Part shown: positions 22,940 to 35,280 of the stretch, piece by piece
How the letters are laid out: each line of letters begins with the position of its first letter
Position numbering within the stretch: the stretch's first letter is position 1
Assembly: GCA_963576475.1 (NCBI GenBank)
Contig: OY754978.1
Location: 15,982,718-16,046,717, forward strand
Direction: 5' to 3'
DNA length: 64,000 nt
From: Molanna angustata
Lineage: Eukaryota > Arthropoda > Insecta > Trichoptera > Molannidae
Program-made: the position numbers and the translations under genes
Notes under the pieces: generated by a model
Database searches by the model: none
What the model was told of the DNA's origin: nothing
The model's input: the letters and a program-made list of their open reading frames with translations, nothing else

Positions 22940-23395
22940 TAACATATGTTACTTTGGATTACAGAGGCACTTAACATCACGTGTACCGTCAAGAAACATG
23001 AAAACCCTCGTCCAAAAAACTCTTTTTTACAACCTGTACTAACACACGACTCAGAGTATTGGGTTCTTGCTAAAAAGGACATTGATGCTTTACTGGTTTC
23101 CGAGAGAAAAAAAATTTGGTTCTCTGCGATCAAGGCACACGGAGAATCAGGTACACGTGCACCTTATGGATGATGACCAGATACTGAAAAGAATCCTCAC
23201 AAATGTCCGAAGTGTGAGAGGTGTGGGTAGGCCTTAACTACAATGGACGGATTGAGTCAAGAGGGACCTTCGGGTAGCCGATGTGGGGAATTGGAGAGAA
23301 AAGGCTATGGATAAGGTGCAATGGAGACGATTCCTTAAGGAGGCCAAGGCCCATCCTGGGCTTTGGAGCCACCACTGATGATAATGATGGAAGTG
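22940..23395 (+). pseudogene. RTE-like LINE 3' end
   Basis: Segments in order on the plus strand: LQPVLTHDSEYWVLAKKD (the YGSE.W block), a broken FERKI-like piece with an A run, HTENQVHVHLMDDDQILKR, GVGRP, then VADVGNWREKAMDKVQWRR and KEAKAHPGLW before a stop and a gatgatgataatgatgg tail. The order is that of RTE-like C-termini. Several frame breaks make it a pseudogene. The (GAT)-rich tail fits the short tandem-repeat ends of RTE-type LINEs. Confidence 0.75.
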
Positions 23396-24189
23396 GTAAG
23401 AGTAGTACAAGTAATGAAGATAAAGATTGAATCTGTGTAAGGGAAATGTAAGTAGTAGCTAACAGAACACCTATCTAAGTTAGGTTGTTAATAGGTACTA
23501 TTGTTGAAAAACGATAAGTGATATGTTATTCGTTTATAGTCCATACTCCCACATAGAAAAACAGACATCATGGTGAATACTTATATTTTACCTTTTTTTT
23601 CAGTAAAAATATGATCTGTAAAAAATATCGTTACCGTTTCAAATTTCAGAATGAGCTAAATCAATCACATTAATATGAAATGTTAACACAACATGTTATA
23701 GTTATATAATGATTTGCAAAGTTTTTGTGTTAACAGAGTGGAAATCCATTTAAAAAATCCGTTTTCATAAACTAATAAACCAAAGTTTTTTCAAAATAAT
23801 ACCAACTATTATTTTTTTCTGATTTTCTTTTATTAATCGAATTTTGTGGAAAAATACTTATGTAGTAATATTGTATTTAAAAAAGTTATAATACAAGTTG
23901 ATACAGCTAATTTCTTATAAAATTAATGTGTTGTTGTGTTTTTTATTCCTTAGTATGTATACTACATGATTTTTACAAAATAAAAATGTGTAATTAAATA
24001 TTGCTAACTTCGAGACTTATTTCCTTTCCAAATAGAGATATAATAAATGCATTTATTGTATATATGAATTTCGACATCAAATTAAGAATTTCACGAAGAA
24101 AATATAATGTTTTAATAATTATTTAAACAATGAATGACGTTGGCGTTGGGATGTTTTTTACACGTAACTGAGAGAGCAAATGTTTCCGC
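23396..24189. other. A+T-rich stretch, nothing recognised
   Basis: No recognisable feature. Confidence 0.4.
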
Positions 24190-24385
24190 ATTGATGGAAA
24201 AATCTTAACCACCTACGATTTGCAGACAATCTTGTCCTTGTTAGCAACCACCCCCCAAGAGCTTCGTTCCTTCGAGTCCTTCGTTCAGGATTGGACGGAA
24301 ATAGGCTGAAAAAGAAACAATTGGTGACACCCAGTACTAGTACAAAGGTGTCATGGTTTAGAAAAATAGAATGCAACAAATAAGT
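24190..24385 (+). pseudogene. LINE reverse-transcriptase motif-C scrap
   Basis: With one frame change the plus strand reads IDGKIL, then NHLRFADNLVLVSNHP, then QELRSFESFVQDWTEIG. This is the RT motif C region of RTE-like LINEs, in which the catalytic FADD has become FADN. Nothing recognisable flanks it. It is short and decayed. The minus-strand 73-codon frame is a shadow. Confidence 0.5.
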
Positions 24386-27344
24386 TTATCTATGTAAAAA
24401 TAGTCATCTGATCAGGAATAGCGTTTTGGATAATGACATATCCGACTGTGGAATAAAGGAAAAAGGCAATACGATATATGAACTGGGAAAGGTACCCTTT
24501 AAAAACTTTAAATAGCTTCAATGAAACCTTTCCCAACTAGAATGGGGATGCTCATGTTTTAAAAAGAGCATGCTACATTATGTTAAACGTTCTTTAATGA
24601 GAATCGAATTTTCATGTGAAATTTCTTTAGTTCAATGACTAATTTGTTTTGAATCGATGCATATTATATTATTGGTAGACACAACTGCCCGAGAACACTT
24701 ATAAGATGTGGGCAGACAATAATAGTAAGTTATTCCGAATCGAATATATTAATTTTAATTGGGTAAATCCTCATACCAATTTCAACTCTCTACTATGTAA
24801 TTTGGAATTATTAGGAGCTATGATTTCGTGACTTTGTAAAAAATATTAGTTTTGTAACAAATATTATGTAGAAAGTGCATACTCTTAGTTTCATCGTGTT
24901 GTTCTTGAGTGTATGGCGAATTACGAATAGCACACTAGGAAGATTTTTGTACTCTTAATATTGATTTTATTTTACTAAATTTCATATGTAAAGTGAATTA
25001 AATAAAAGATACAAACATCAGTTCATAAAATCTCTATGATTTAATTTGTCCAAACTTTCAAATTGCCCTTTGAAATTGCAAAATGTTTTTTAGTTGAATT
25101 GTAAACATTTCATTAATATAAAAATTGACACTCGTTTTTCCAAAACATTTAAATACGATCAACGTGATAAATAAAAATGATCCATAGGTTATGAACCAAC
25201 TTTATTAACTCTTCGTTCATATATCATCTAAAGATTTTCCTGTTATTGTAATCCCATAGTTCATCTGGATATATTTATAACAGTGTCTGAAAGTGGATCA
25301 CAAGTGAATGCTCTATAAATCTTAACCGGGAATAATTCTGATCAAATAGAGAGAAGCAAAAAATCAAAGAGATAACTAACACATCAGAAAAAAACTTTGT
25401 GAAGGAATATGTAGCTTCTACAAAGGAACAGGATTTATCGCCTGTTTCCAACCAAATCCTCTGACTCCCTTTCTTTACCTATCTATAAATCTAAATATTC
25501 TTTGTCTATTATAGGAGGTATCATTTTAACGGTATATACGGTTTTATTTTAATTTTTCTATGTATACCTATACAATTATTTTCATATAAAACACCGTATA
25601 TTGGACATAATATGTACCTACACTATATTAAGTTTAAGGTTTATTTTAAGAATAAATTTAAGAACAATATCATATCAAGTGTGCTGAACATCGAACTTTT
25701 ATTGTATGAATCTTTTAATATCTCACTCAGTACTATATTAATATATCTTTGAAAGAACTCAACTAAAAGTAAGCATAAAAGTAGCTTAGTTTAATGAGAT
25801 TTTGTACATACATAATATGTTCTCACTTGCATAAAAGAAAAAAAATTCACATCATAGTCAAATATATTGCATGTTCAGTATTGGCAAATAGTTTTTGATT
25901 AATTTATTAAGTAACCTCGAAGAAAAATGAAGGATTTAATAACGTTTTTGAATGGTCAAAGTTTTGTGAGCTATTTTTTCTCATTTTTAGCTTATTTATA
26001 TAGTAATGGCATATATTGTTTTCGAATCTTAAATTCTTCCAACTAACTAGTGTTTACAGCCAGGCAAGAATCGCATAATAAATAATGTTCAATTTCTCCT
26101 CTGTAGTGCTAATTCTAACCTTAGACGCTGGCGTATATGTATATCAAAAACTTATTACTTTGCCATGGATCGACAATCGTAGGTATTGGGCAATGTTTTT
26201 CTGTGCAATTATTGCAGAACTATATTTTGGTACATGCGTTATTTGTTCGTAGATTTATTCCTTATTTCTTTTTAGCTTCAAAAATGCTCTAAGAGAAGAC
26301 ATCATCATTTACAGGTGAACCATAAAGAGTAATGGTAGGTACCTTAAACCTTAGGGGTCTCAGTCCACACTTGGGCCCTCGGTTCGGTCTTTCCAGAAAG
26401 TACCTTAAACCTCAATGGCTCCAGTCCACAGGTTTTAAAAATTACAACCAGAGTATAAAGGACAAATACATAATATGTTGTAGCGAATTCTTGGAATGAA
26501 GGGTTCTTCTCTCCTTACATAATTCTTTGAAGGTGACTCCGAGAGTTCGAATTTCGATCTATGCTTTTATCAAGGCGTATACAATGTTTGATTGAAGGCA
26601 TTATTATATTGAAGAGACAATGAACTCCACACACATACCTAATAAGTTGAATAATCTTATCTACCTATTTGATATATATTTTAGTGTATTACGTTGTTGT
26701 GTACAAAATGTATTGTAGTTTCACATCGAATATGTGAAGGTACTCGTAAAAGCACAACAAGTTCTCCGTCATTCAATTTTCAAACTACATTTACATAATA
26801 TTCGTATCAACTCTAAATAATTGTATGACGGATGAATGATTAGAAATAGTGAGGTTGTACACTGTACAATAATAAGTAAAAAAAAACATTATTAACAAAG
26901 AATATCATCCGTAATGTATTGTGTTGTCATCTAAACAATTTATTAAAATTATGAAATTAAATACTTTTTAATTATTTTTGCTAAACTTTTTAACTATGCG
27001 TGTAGGTACTTTTTAATCATTGAAACGTATGTAAGGGTTCTCATCTCATAAATACAGAAATTTTGTAATGATATGATGTTTTGCATAATATCAAATCTGT
27101 ATGATTATTATTCATTATTAAGTATTATATATTCAAAATATATTTTCCAATAAAAGAATGATTCCATTAATAAAGATGAGTAATAATATGTTCAAATTAT
27201 GTGAATTTAATTCATCCATAATTATGAATGATTTTCGGGAAAATGACCACTTCAAAGAAAATTAAAAGGTAGTTTTAGATTTTCTTAAATATGTTAATTT
27301 TGTAAATGCTAATAAAATTGAATAGGGAAACCCAACGACTTGAA
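24386..27344. other. 3-kb A+T-rich stretch, no gene recognised
   Basis: No open frame of note on either strand. The only internal structure I noticed is an approximate direct repeat at 26336-26434 (taccttaaacct ... ctcagtccaca / ctccagtccaca). No known repeat family. Confidence 0.4.
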
Positions 27345-27604
27345 TGAGATAGGTATTGTGTGGTCTAGAGGAGGAGACTCTGGACCATATGTTTTTAAAT
27401 TGTAATAACCGGTCTAATATCAAGGGTTTGTATCAGTCCTTGATCGGCACTGTTCATACATCTTTCACCTGTTATCTCTTAGTAATACAAAAAAATTTAA
27501 CACACAATATTGAACTATATCTTAATTTTTATTCTCCAAAAACTACTCCTAACCTTATATTATTTATATTTCAATTCAAGCAATTACACTCTAAATTGGG
27601 TTAA
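27345..27604 (+). pseudogene. Jockey-superfamily LINE C-terminal scrap
   Basis: The 82-codon frame begins with CGLEEETLDHMFLNCNNR, the zinc-knuckle tail motif also seen at 22150-22560, and continues with a hydrophobic low-complexity end to a stop at 27602-27604. It has no upstream RT. Confidence 0.65.
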
Positions 27605-30600
27605 TTGCCACAAACATAAAAAAAAGTATTTTTCTCAGAATTTAATCAAATAGTTGAATATATTTATTTGTAATTCGTCTTTGAAGAATATTTTGTAAGA
27701 GATAAAAAACATTTTTATTAGGTGTGTTGGTAATTGTAATCATTTCCTTATTTTGTTATTTAGATTTTACTCGTCAGTTGTGATTTTTAGCCGGCAAATT
27801 CATCTACAGTGGCAGTGAAGCGCAAAAATCTCTTTTTGAATAAATTAAATTAACCGAAAATTTTGCTGGAAATATCCTTTCAAAAATACTTGAAAATCTT
27901 CCGTCTAATTTCGACCTGATGCTCCTGGAAGCCGTACTTTTAATTCCCTGAATTGAATCGGAGAAACTCTTCATTTCCTTATTTAAAACTTTGAATATCG
28001 ATCAAGATCGTTCAATAATTTGCGTAACCGAGTAACGTCTGGCATTTGAGCTTACTCATATTACCCCATCACGTGAATATTGGATGTCCATTTCCTCTCC
28101 TATTTTCTGGGAGTACTAGAGCATTTTGGTCTAGTATTCCCAGAAACTCTTTTGTCTACTCTTTACATGCTAACACCACCGGAGTTGGCTCTCTGTGAGT
28201 TTTTCTGGTAAGGGGGATATTTCAAAGCTTCTTTATATTACCTTATTACCAATTTAGTAAAACTCAATCGATCGCTACGTAGGTACTTTGCTTCCGGTAT
28301 AGTTTATGTATTAACGAAAAAAAAATGTGTCAAAAAATAACTAGTTATGCGTAGAAGAATCTATTGTCAAAAATTTATTGTCTTTTACCCTCAATACCGT
28401 ATTGCAACATTCAAATATAGTCAGTTGTCACCTGAAGAAGCATTCGCTTCGAAACCAGTCATATCACAGAATTCACTCGTGGTTGAAAATATCAATTTGT
28501 AATCAATGTAATTAATTATGTCACAAAATTAACTCAAATAAATATTGAAAATGATTTGATTTTACTTAATTTTTTTCTAAAAGAGGTTCAACCTAATATT
28601 TTTTAGATGTGATTGTGTCTTTAATAAATTGTTGTTTGCATTTAGCACTGAGAACCTTCATGGAAAGTTACATCTATTTTATGAAGTTAAAAATAACCTC
28701 ACGGTAATATATATTATGTAGGTACATTAATTCTGATAAATATTTCGGTACATTTCACAGTATGATGATAAGTGGATTAAGTTGGTATTGAGGTTATATT
28801 TTATATTTCCTTTCGTCATTTTTCATGTCACCTTGTTTGTTAGTTTTTTTTTTTATTTCTATCTCTTTGTTCAGTGGTTTTAAAAAATATGACACAACCA
28901 TATTTCATTTATGTCATCTTGTACGCCAACCATTATTCTACTATATACATAGTACCTGCTGACAGATATGACTTATGACACATTTTTTCAAGTTTGTTGA
29001 ATGTGTATAAAACATAACTTTATGAACAGTTTTGTTGAAACAATTAAATCGAATGTGTTATAAAAATGAGTGAAAAAATAGGTACCTTATTCGAAAACGT
29101 TGAAAATTGGAAACGAACCACTGAAAAATAATAATCTTGAAGGCTATAAGATTAGAATAATCAGCCACAGAAAAATGACAATATCTAATTGTGAGGATGA
29201 AATAAACACCTGAGTGCCAAGCTTCAAAACCAAAGTATTTCAGTATTTTCAAGTGCCATTTTTTAACAAATGTTTGTAAATAATATGCTATTATAAATAT
29301 ATTAATAATATACATATATTGATATGTAGAAATGTTCCACCATGGTTTTTTACGCATGGAGAGCAATAGACATGATATAATGAGTTAATTGTGAGTTAAC
29401 TCCATTATTCGAGTTTGAACACAGCAATATTATGAAACTACAAGACTTACAGTAGGGTGGTGTGGTTCAGTAAATTTGAGACAAACTGACTTCAATAACT
29501 TAAAAAAATAAACATTACAAGTATTTTTTAACGAATTTTTAATATCTTAATAGAGATGAGAAGGAAACATAATATTTATTTATTCAGAAATTCACGGCTT
29601 AAAGTTCTTTACAAAACAAAATATTGGATGACACATCATAAAATTAACCAAAGAAACACAATTCATAACATCTATACATATCAACGTTATATTAGCAGAA
29701 ACATAAAATTAACCAAAGAAACACAATTCATAACATCTATACATATCAACGTTATATTAGCAGAAACATAAAAAATAAAAACACATAAGAAAGGTAAATT
29801 CAATTTGAAGGAAAACCGGAATGTTTGCATAGATACATATAAGTAAGAAATATGCACAGATATATGCGTTAAAATATTTGAATTACAATAATTAATAATT
29901 ATAATCAAATAACTCACTCACTTTCGGGTCCGAGCACTTCTCCACTACTACTTCGTCCCAGAATTCAGCATCTGCAACGGCATTGTCGGTGACCAGCATC
30001 AGGTCTCCTGCATCGCCTCAGCCACGAAGGCTGACAATTATAACTAAAAACATACAGGAAGATAAACACAAAACATTGTGAAATGTAAAAGGACAGCAAC
30101 AAAGAAAGAAGGGAGATAGACGTTGTGGTATTATGTGAGAGAGGATAGGGTAGAAGTGTCAATTAAGAGTTGTTAGACAGGTATAACAGCTTTAGTCTTT
30201 TGTTTAAAAGTAGAATCGATTGTGACAGCGTTATATCAGCACTTAAGGTGTTTTGGAGTCTTTATGATTGTACCTCAAAAGAGGAACTGAAATATTTAGT
30301 AGAATGAATGGGTAATAGCAATTGTGGTACGATAAGCTGATCGAAGAGCCAGACCACGATTTGACAAGAAAATAACCTTTATCATAAGATATTGTGGTGA
30401 ATTAATTATGTTATACAGTTAACTATGTCTTCCTGGGGTGTCGTGTCCAATTAGAGACGCCTACGACACATCACCTTAACAAATACCTTCTCAAATATCA
30501 ATTGTTATTGAACTAGGCTATGGAATCTACTAAAGCGATGCTCTTAATATCACTTAAAACCAACTATGTAATTTTATAATTCTTATGTATTTGTATTTTT

Positions 30601-30992
30601 TAATACTTCTATTTGAGTTTCATGTTTGATTTTATTTGTAAATTTGTGTTAATTCGTTTATTTGCAGTTTTTTTGGCACAAATCATCCAATAGGATGCTA
30701 TGCCTTGAAAAAAAATAATACAGTCGTGAAAGTAAATGAATGTTACGACGCGACGTTTAATTAAGTTCGTAGTTCATAATATTATGTTCTATTCGGAATC
30801 ATTTCAGAGTACGAAAACGTCTAAACCAACGGGCGACCGTGGATAAAAGGATTTTATCCGCGCTGTGTGTCGTAATGAGTTCCGTATATATGCAGTCAAC
30901 TTTTTTACATTTCTCATGTACTAAAATTCAGACGGTTAAATTTAGACGAATCAGAATAGGACATATTCTCCTTTTCTTAACGTTTTGGTTGT
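27605..30992. other. Mostly unique A+T-rich DNA, no gene recognised
   Basis: It contains a near-perfect 15-bp hairpin at 28108-28147 (tctgggagtactaga / tctagtattcccaga) and the 65-bp tandem duplication at 29641. The frames at 29058-29366, 29687-29917 and 29965-30162 are A+T-driven or low complexity with no domain. The patch 29930-30030 is less A+T-rich but unrecognised. Confidence 0.4.
29641..29770. repeat. 65-bp tandem duplication
   Basis: A 65-bp segment starting aaattaaccaaagaaacac is repeated exactly and directly (29641-29705, 29706-29770). There are no flanking element features. Lack of divergence indicates a recent local duplication. Confidence 0.95.
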
Positions 30993-31288
30993 TTAACCCG
31001 GCGTACCACACTATGGGTGTGTGACACCCGGACGGTTTTTAAACCAAAAATATTTAATGTTACCGCTTCCCTATATCCCCTGCACTCTCAGTAGCTGCAG
31101 TAAAAGATGCAAATATTTGGTCAACGACAAAAATTTAGCAATCCGGTGTCGGCCGTGTATGCAGGACTTGTTGTTGTCGCGCTCGGGTGTCTCACACCCA
31201 TACTTACGCACTACGTAGCTTTTTCGTGTCATATATTTTTTTTTCATAACCAAATTTTTAAAGTTTTTTTTTACAAATTCTATTCACA

Positions 31289-31471
31289 ATGTCGTATGAA
31301 GAAGAACAGAGACGAGTGTTAGCTCAATGGAAAGCAGTAGAGGTGGAAACATCGGAAGATTCTGAGAGTGACACCGAACAAGAACTAAGTGATATTGAAG
31401 TAGACAATTCAACAATATATTCCAGTAAAACCAAATGTCGAAATTCAAAATACAATCAGAAGATGTCATAA
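31289..31471 (+). pseudogene. piggyBac transposase N-terminal fragment
   Basis: The 60-codon frame starts MSYEEEQRRVLAQW and is followed by an acidic, serine-rich stretch (SEDSESDTEQELSDIEVD). This is the usual disordered acidic N-terminus of piggyBac transposases. It stops before the DDD catalytic core. A full-length family member would be roughly 550-600 residues, so about 85 percent is missing. Confidence 0.75.
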
Positions 31472-31474
31472 ACT

Positions 31475-31600
31475 TGCAAGAAAGATAGAAAAACAAAATA
31501 CCTACACGTGTTTTTTCGTGTAACAAGTATTTGTGTCTCGAGCATGCAATATTTTGCTGCAAGAATTGTGCTGATTTTCGACGCGAAGAATTTATTATTT
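31475..31600 (+). pseudogene. piggyBac transposase C-terminal cysteine-rich domain fragment
   Basis: The plus-strand frame reads IPTRVFSCNKYLCLEHAIFCCKNCADF. The C...C-x-x-H....CC-x-x-C spacing is the zinc-binding cysteine-rich domain at the end of piggyBac transposases. It lies right after the N-terminal piece, so the core between them was deleted. Confidence 0.7.
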
Positions 31601-31664
31601 TGACATATTATTTTTATTTATATTTCAAAAGGTGAAATATAAATAAAAATAATATGTCAAAATA
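31599..31664. repeat. Perfect hairpin inside the piggyBac element
   Basis: ttttgacatattatttttat... (from 31599) is followed after a very short centre (caaaagg) by its exact reverse complement up to 31664. It sits just after the transposase C-terminal remnant and may mark the 3' UTR. Confidence 0.85.
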
Positions 31665-31992
31665 TTATTCAAAATTTCTTATTTTAAAAATGAAAAGAAA
31701 AATACGCATAACGTTTTGTATTTATTTCTAATATAGCCAAAATTTAGAGAGCTGTTGATTTTGATATATCAATTTGGATTTTTTTATTTAATTCGAAAAT
31801 AAATATTTATAAACATGAAATCTATTGTTGTTTGTTTCCAAACCTTGAAGAATGAATATAAAAAAATATATCTAAAAAGAGTAAGTCAAATTTTCAAAAG
31901 GTAACAAAAATAATACGACTTGACCACAAGGGTTTCTCACACCCACCTGGTTGACCGTGCAATATTTCGTGACGTGTGGCATGCCGGGTTAA

Positions 31993-32040
31993 TTATAGTT
32001 AAATATTATTTCAAATCTAATTTTATATGAAAAGCAGTGA
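31993..32040. other. Short spacer
   Basis: A+T-rich DNA between the piggyBac TTAA and the HINE-like element. Confidence 0.5.
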
Positions 32041-33056
32041 TCCAACTGTCGATTCGTTCATGAGAATTCAATTCTCTTAATGAATCGTCATTATTAAGCC
32101 AAGATGCGTGTACGAAGGAAAATTTTGTATGGTGTAGTGGACTTTTTGCATGCTAATAGCACCAACTAGAGGCCTCGCAGCATATATGTTTCCATACATG
32201 GATTTTCTCAGAATTCGGAGTAGAAAATTTTATGTGAGTTTTGTGTGTGTGTGTCTGTGTGTCTGTGCGTCTGTATGTCTGTGTGTGTGTGTCTGTCTGT
32301 CCCCCCCTTATAACTTTTGATCCGCTTAATTTACAGAGCCCAAAATTTTAAAATATATAAAAAATTACAAGCCTATAAAACTATTATACTCAGAATTGTT
32401 AATTTTTGTTTCAGTCAGGGGTTATCAACTTTTGAAATTTTGATTTATTTTTCCATATATCTCAGAAACCGTAAAAGCTAGAATGCTGAAAATTGGCATA
32501 AACATAGACAAATATAAAATCTCAAATTAGTTTTTTTTTTAAAATTCCAGGGTTTCTCAAACATTTTTGATTAAGAAAAATATTTTTTTTATGATAAATT
32601 TTTGAGTTTAACTGCCTATATTTCCATTTTTTTAAAAAATATCGAAAAAAAACGAAACACCCCAACTAGATAATTTAAATTTCTATAAAAAATATTGAAA
32701 TTGTATTAGCACATCTCAATTTTTTTTTAACAATTTTTATAAAAATTGTATTTAGTGACGACATTGCTTCATACAATTTGTATGGCAATAGCTACACACA
32801 ATAATCTAAGAAGACTTAATAGTTTGATACTAATCTCCAAACATACATACACACCATCATGCTGTTTTCATATTCTGGGTAGGATCAAAGGACTGACCTC
32901 CATACTATCCAATCTTGACATACATACCTAGGTACATGTGTTGTATAGAAAACCAAATATCTTAAAATATTAAATAATTTGTATTTATGGGTTTATAGTT
33001 TGGTACTTATTCTTATCACTATCGACAGTTGGATCTCATGTGTTACATGCAACTAG
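32041..33056 (+). mobile_element. HINE-like rolling-circle element, full reference copy
   Basis: 1,016 bp. The 5' end is TCCAACTGTCGATTCG and the 3' end is GCAACTAG followed by T. A 13-14-bp subterminal inverted repeat (atccaactgtcgat at the start; atcgacagttggat at about 33022-33034) is present. The latter is followed by a short hairpin, catgt-gtt-acatg, then caactag. A (GT)n microsatellite lies at about 32247-32302. This layout (subTIR, microsatellite core, subTIR, hairpin, end) matches Helentron-associated HINE/DINE-type elements. There is no coding capacity: the 61-codon frame at 32746 recurs only because the repeat recurs. At least seven other copies lie in the window. Confidence 0.75.
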
Positions 33057-33919
33057 TTTATCTAAGCATTATTTTGTGTTAGAATACAACTCTTAAATGG
33101 AATCACGTGGTTTATTTTATTCGCCAGAATCACGATGATTCCACAAATAATCCGAATTTGAAACTGTTTATTTTGGTAATGAAAATTTATATACAATAGT
33201 TCAAGGAAGACAAAAAAGATGGCAAATTATAAATATTAATGAATTGTACTACCTACGTCCAAAGTAGAATTAATTTTATTCGGTTGAGGTTTTAATTCCA
33301 CAATACAAACCGCTCCAGTTCCTTGCGCTGAATTTTCATTTTTTTCTGCTTTTAAATTAAATTGGTTTTCCACAATCACAAAGACTCTCAAACATTTTTT
33401 TTTCATTTCGGAAAGTGAACGTCTGACAAAAAAAATGTTAATTGCCGGGCATTTTCGGAGATGATGTTCATTTGAACGTTGAGAAGGGTTGATCCTTATT
33501 TAATTTGTCTAATTTCGGAATGTTTTCCTTGCAAAAAGTATGTAGGAATTTTATTTGACGCGGATAACCCGGATAGATAATTCACGCAAATCATTTATTT
33601 TCATAATGCAAACTATTTTTTATTTATATTAAACCTTGAATTTTTTGTGAAATCCTTAAATGTCGTCCAGTATTAGGCATAAGCTTTATTTCTCGATTTT
33701 CATGCCTCTATATTCAAAGTTCTTTTATACCCTTTTTACAATGTGGGCTGATAAGTATGTGTGGCGAGGATGTACTTCAATAAGAATGATGCCATCTCAC
33801 TCGGATGATTCCGCTTCTCACGGAAATTGCCGAGGACGACCGAAGGACACCGCCGCCAGAAGCGAGCGCCTACAACAAATCACCATTCGCTCATCAGCCG
33901 ACGGCTGATTCTCAGTGCT
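33057..33919. other. Stretch without recognised gene
   Basis: The 82-codon frame at 33660-33908 (+) has a basic, Ser-rich second half (GRPKDTAARSERLQQ) and abuts the LINE RT that follows, so it could be a rearranged LINE piece. No domain is recognisable. The remainder is A+T-rich. Confidence 0.35.
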
Positions 33920-35280
33920 TTGCTTTTAAATAATTATCCAACGGTGCATTTCCTGATAGATGGAAACAGGCATTAGTTGCTCCTATACCTAAGAGTGGGA
34001 ACCTGAAAGATGTTTCGAATTACTGACCAGTTTCCAAGTTGCCCATTTTGAGTAAACTCTTGGAAAAGATCGTGTACGATCAAATGTACTTTGCGGTCAA
34101 ACTCCATTTAGATCCTAAACAACATGGTTTTGTTAGGGGACGTTCTACTAATACAAACTTAAATGTCTTTCTAAACGAAATTCATGACAACCTTGATAAC
34201 AAAAGACAAACTGACGCAATATATACAGACTACTCAAAAGCCTTTGATAAAGTGGACCATCTAATTCTGACTAAGAAGCTAAAACTTTTGGGTATTCACG
34301 GCGATCTTCTTAGGTGGCTAAAATCATACCTTATTAATAGAAGCCAAATAGTAGAGTACGGTGGTCATCTATCGTCTGCAACACAGGTGCCATCGGGTGT
34401 ACCTCAAGGTTCCCATTTGGGGCCTCTCTTATTTAATATTTACATACATGACATTGGATTATGCTTCAGGAACAGTAATTACATATTATGCGCTGACGAT
34501 ATGAAAATCTACAAAACTGTTATAGACATTACTGACTGTGAGGACTTACAACTTGACCTTGATAGACTAACTTCTTATTGTGTCTCGAATAAGCTGTTAC
34601 TAAATGTAAAAAAATATCACTCCATTACATTCTCTAGGAAAGGGAGTACAATACACATACACAATCAATAGGGAGGCGATTGATAAGAAATCAGACTGTG
34701 GAGACTTAGGTATGCAGCTGGACAGTGAACTTTTATTTGACAAACACATTGACACAATTACACTGAAAGCTTAAAAAATGTTGGGATTCCTGATGAGAGT
34801 ATGCAAACCATTCACACAAGTGAAAACATTTGTCTTACTATGTAACACAATTGTTGGAAGTCAATTGGAACATGCATCAGTCATCTGGAATCCACAATAT
34901 AATATTTGTATTGACGATGTGGAACGAATACAACAAATATTTTTGAAACATATGAAGTACAAATATGGTAATAACTACAAACATGAATTGCAGACTTTAC
35001 AGACAAGACGAAGGACCTCAAACTTAATGTACCTTTATGACATAATAAACTTCAATATTGACTGTACAGACCTTCTGAAAATTATTAACATCAACATACC
35101 AAACAGACGAACAAGACACACCTCAACGTTCTTTTTAGACAAAAAAAACACTAATGCCGCTCAAAATTCGCCATTGTACCGATGCCTTACCACGTATAAT
35201 AATTTGGAAAAGATCAGGTCCGTGGACATATTCTGTATGTCCAGGACTCATTTCAGGAGCCACGTTAGACAGGAATAATA
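33920..35280 (+). pseudogene. CR1/jockey-like LINE RT pseudogene
   Basis: Reading starts at about 33935 (FPDRWKQALVAPIPKSG), hits a stop (34024-34026) in the NYRPVS block, then runs open at 34039-34671. There it has YSKAFDKVDH (motif A, residues 65-74 of that frame), SGVPQGSHLGPLLFNIYI (motif B, 119-136) and LCADD (motif C, 150-154). After a stop and frame changes it resumes at 34778-35278 with the thumb and C-terminal region, ending DIFCMSRTHFRSH. Motif C has Cys where Tyr or Phe is usual, but both catalytic Asp remain. The endonuclease is missing. It ends in a T-rich run, not a clear A tail. Confidence 0.9.

Larger units (their letters stand above)
30997..31988 (+). mobile_element. piggyBac-type transposon, internally deleted, with TTAA duplications
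   Basis: The 992-bp element is bounded by TTAA at 30993-30996 and 31989-31992. Its 15-bp terminal inverted repeats are cccggcgtaccacac on the left and, on the complementary strand at the right, cccggcatgccacac. Subterminal gggtgtgtgacaccc on the left and gggtttctcacaccc on the right, plus an internal gggtgtctcacaccc near 31186, form additional repeats. Inside are a transposase start and a cysteine-rich transposase end, with the catalytic middle missing. It cannot encode its own transposase, but its ends look intact and could be used in trans. Confidence 0.92.

Noticed and set aside
26336..26434. Approximate direct repeat around taccttaaacct ... cagtccaca
   Set aside because: Short and imperfect, with no element features. 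Noted only as low-level structure.
28428..28470. Penelope-like phrase (cacctgaagaagcattcgcttcgaaacc)
   Set aside because: A short phrase of this type occurs near the ends of several element families. No Penelope RT or GIY-YIG frame is nearby.
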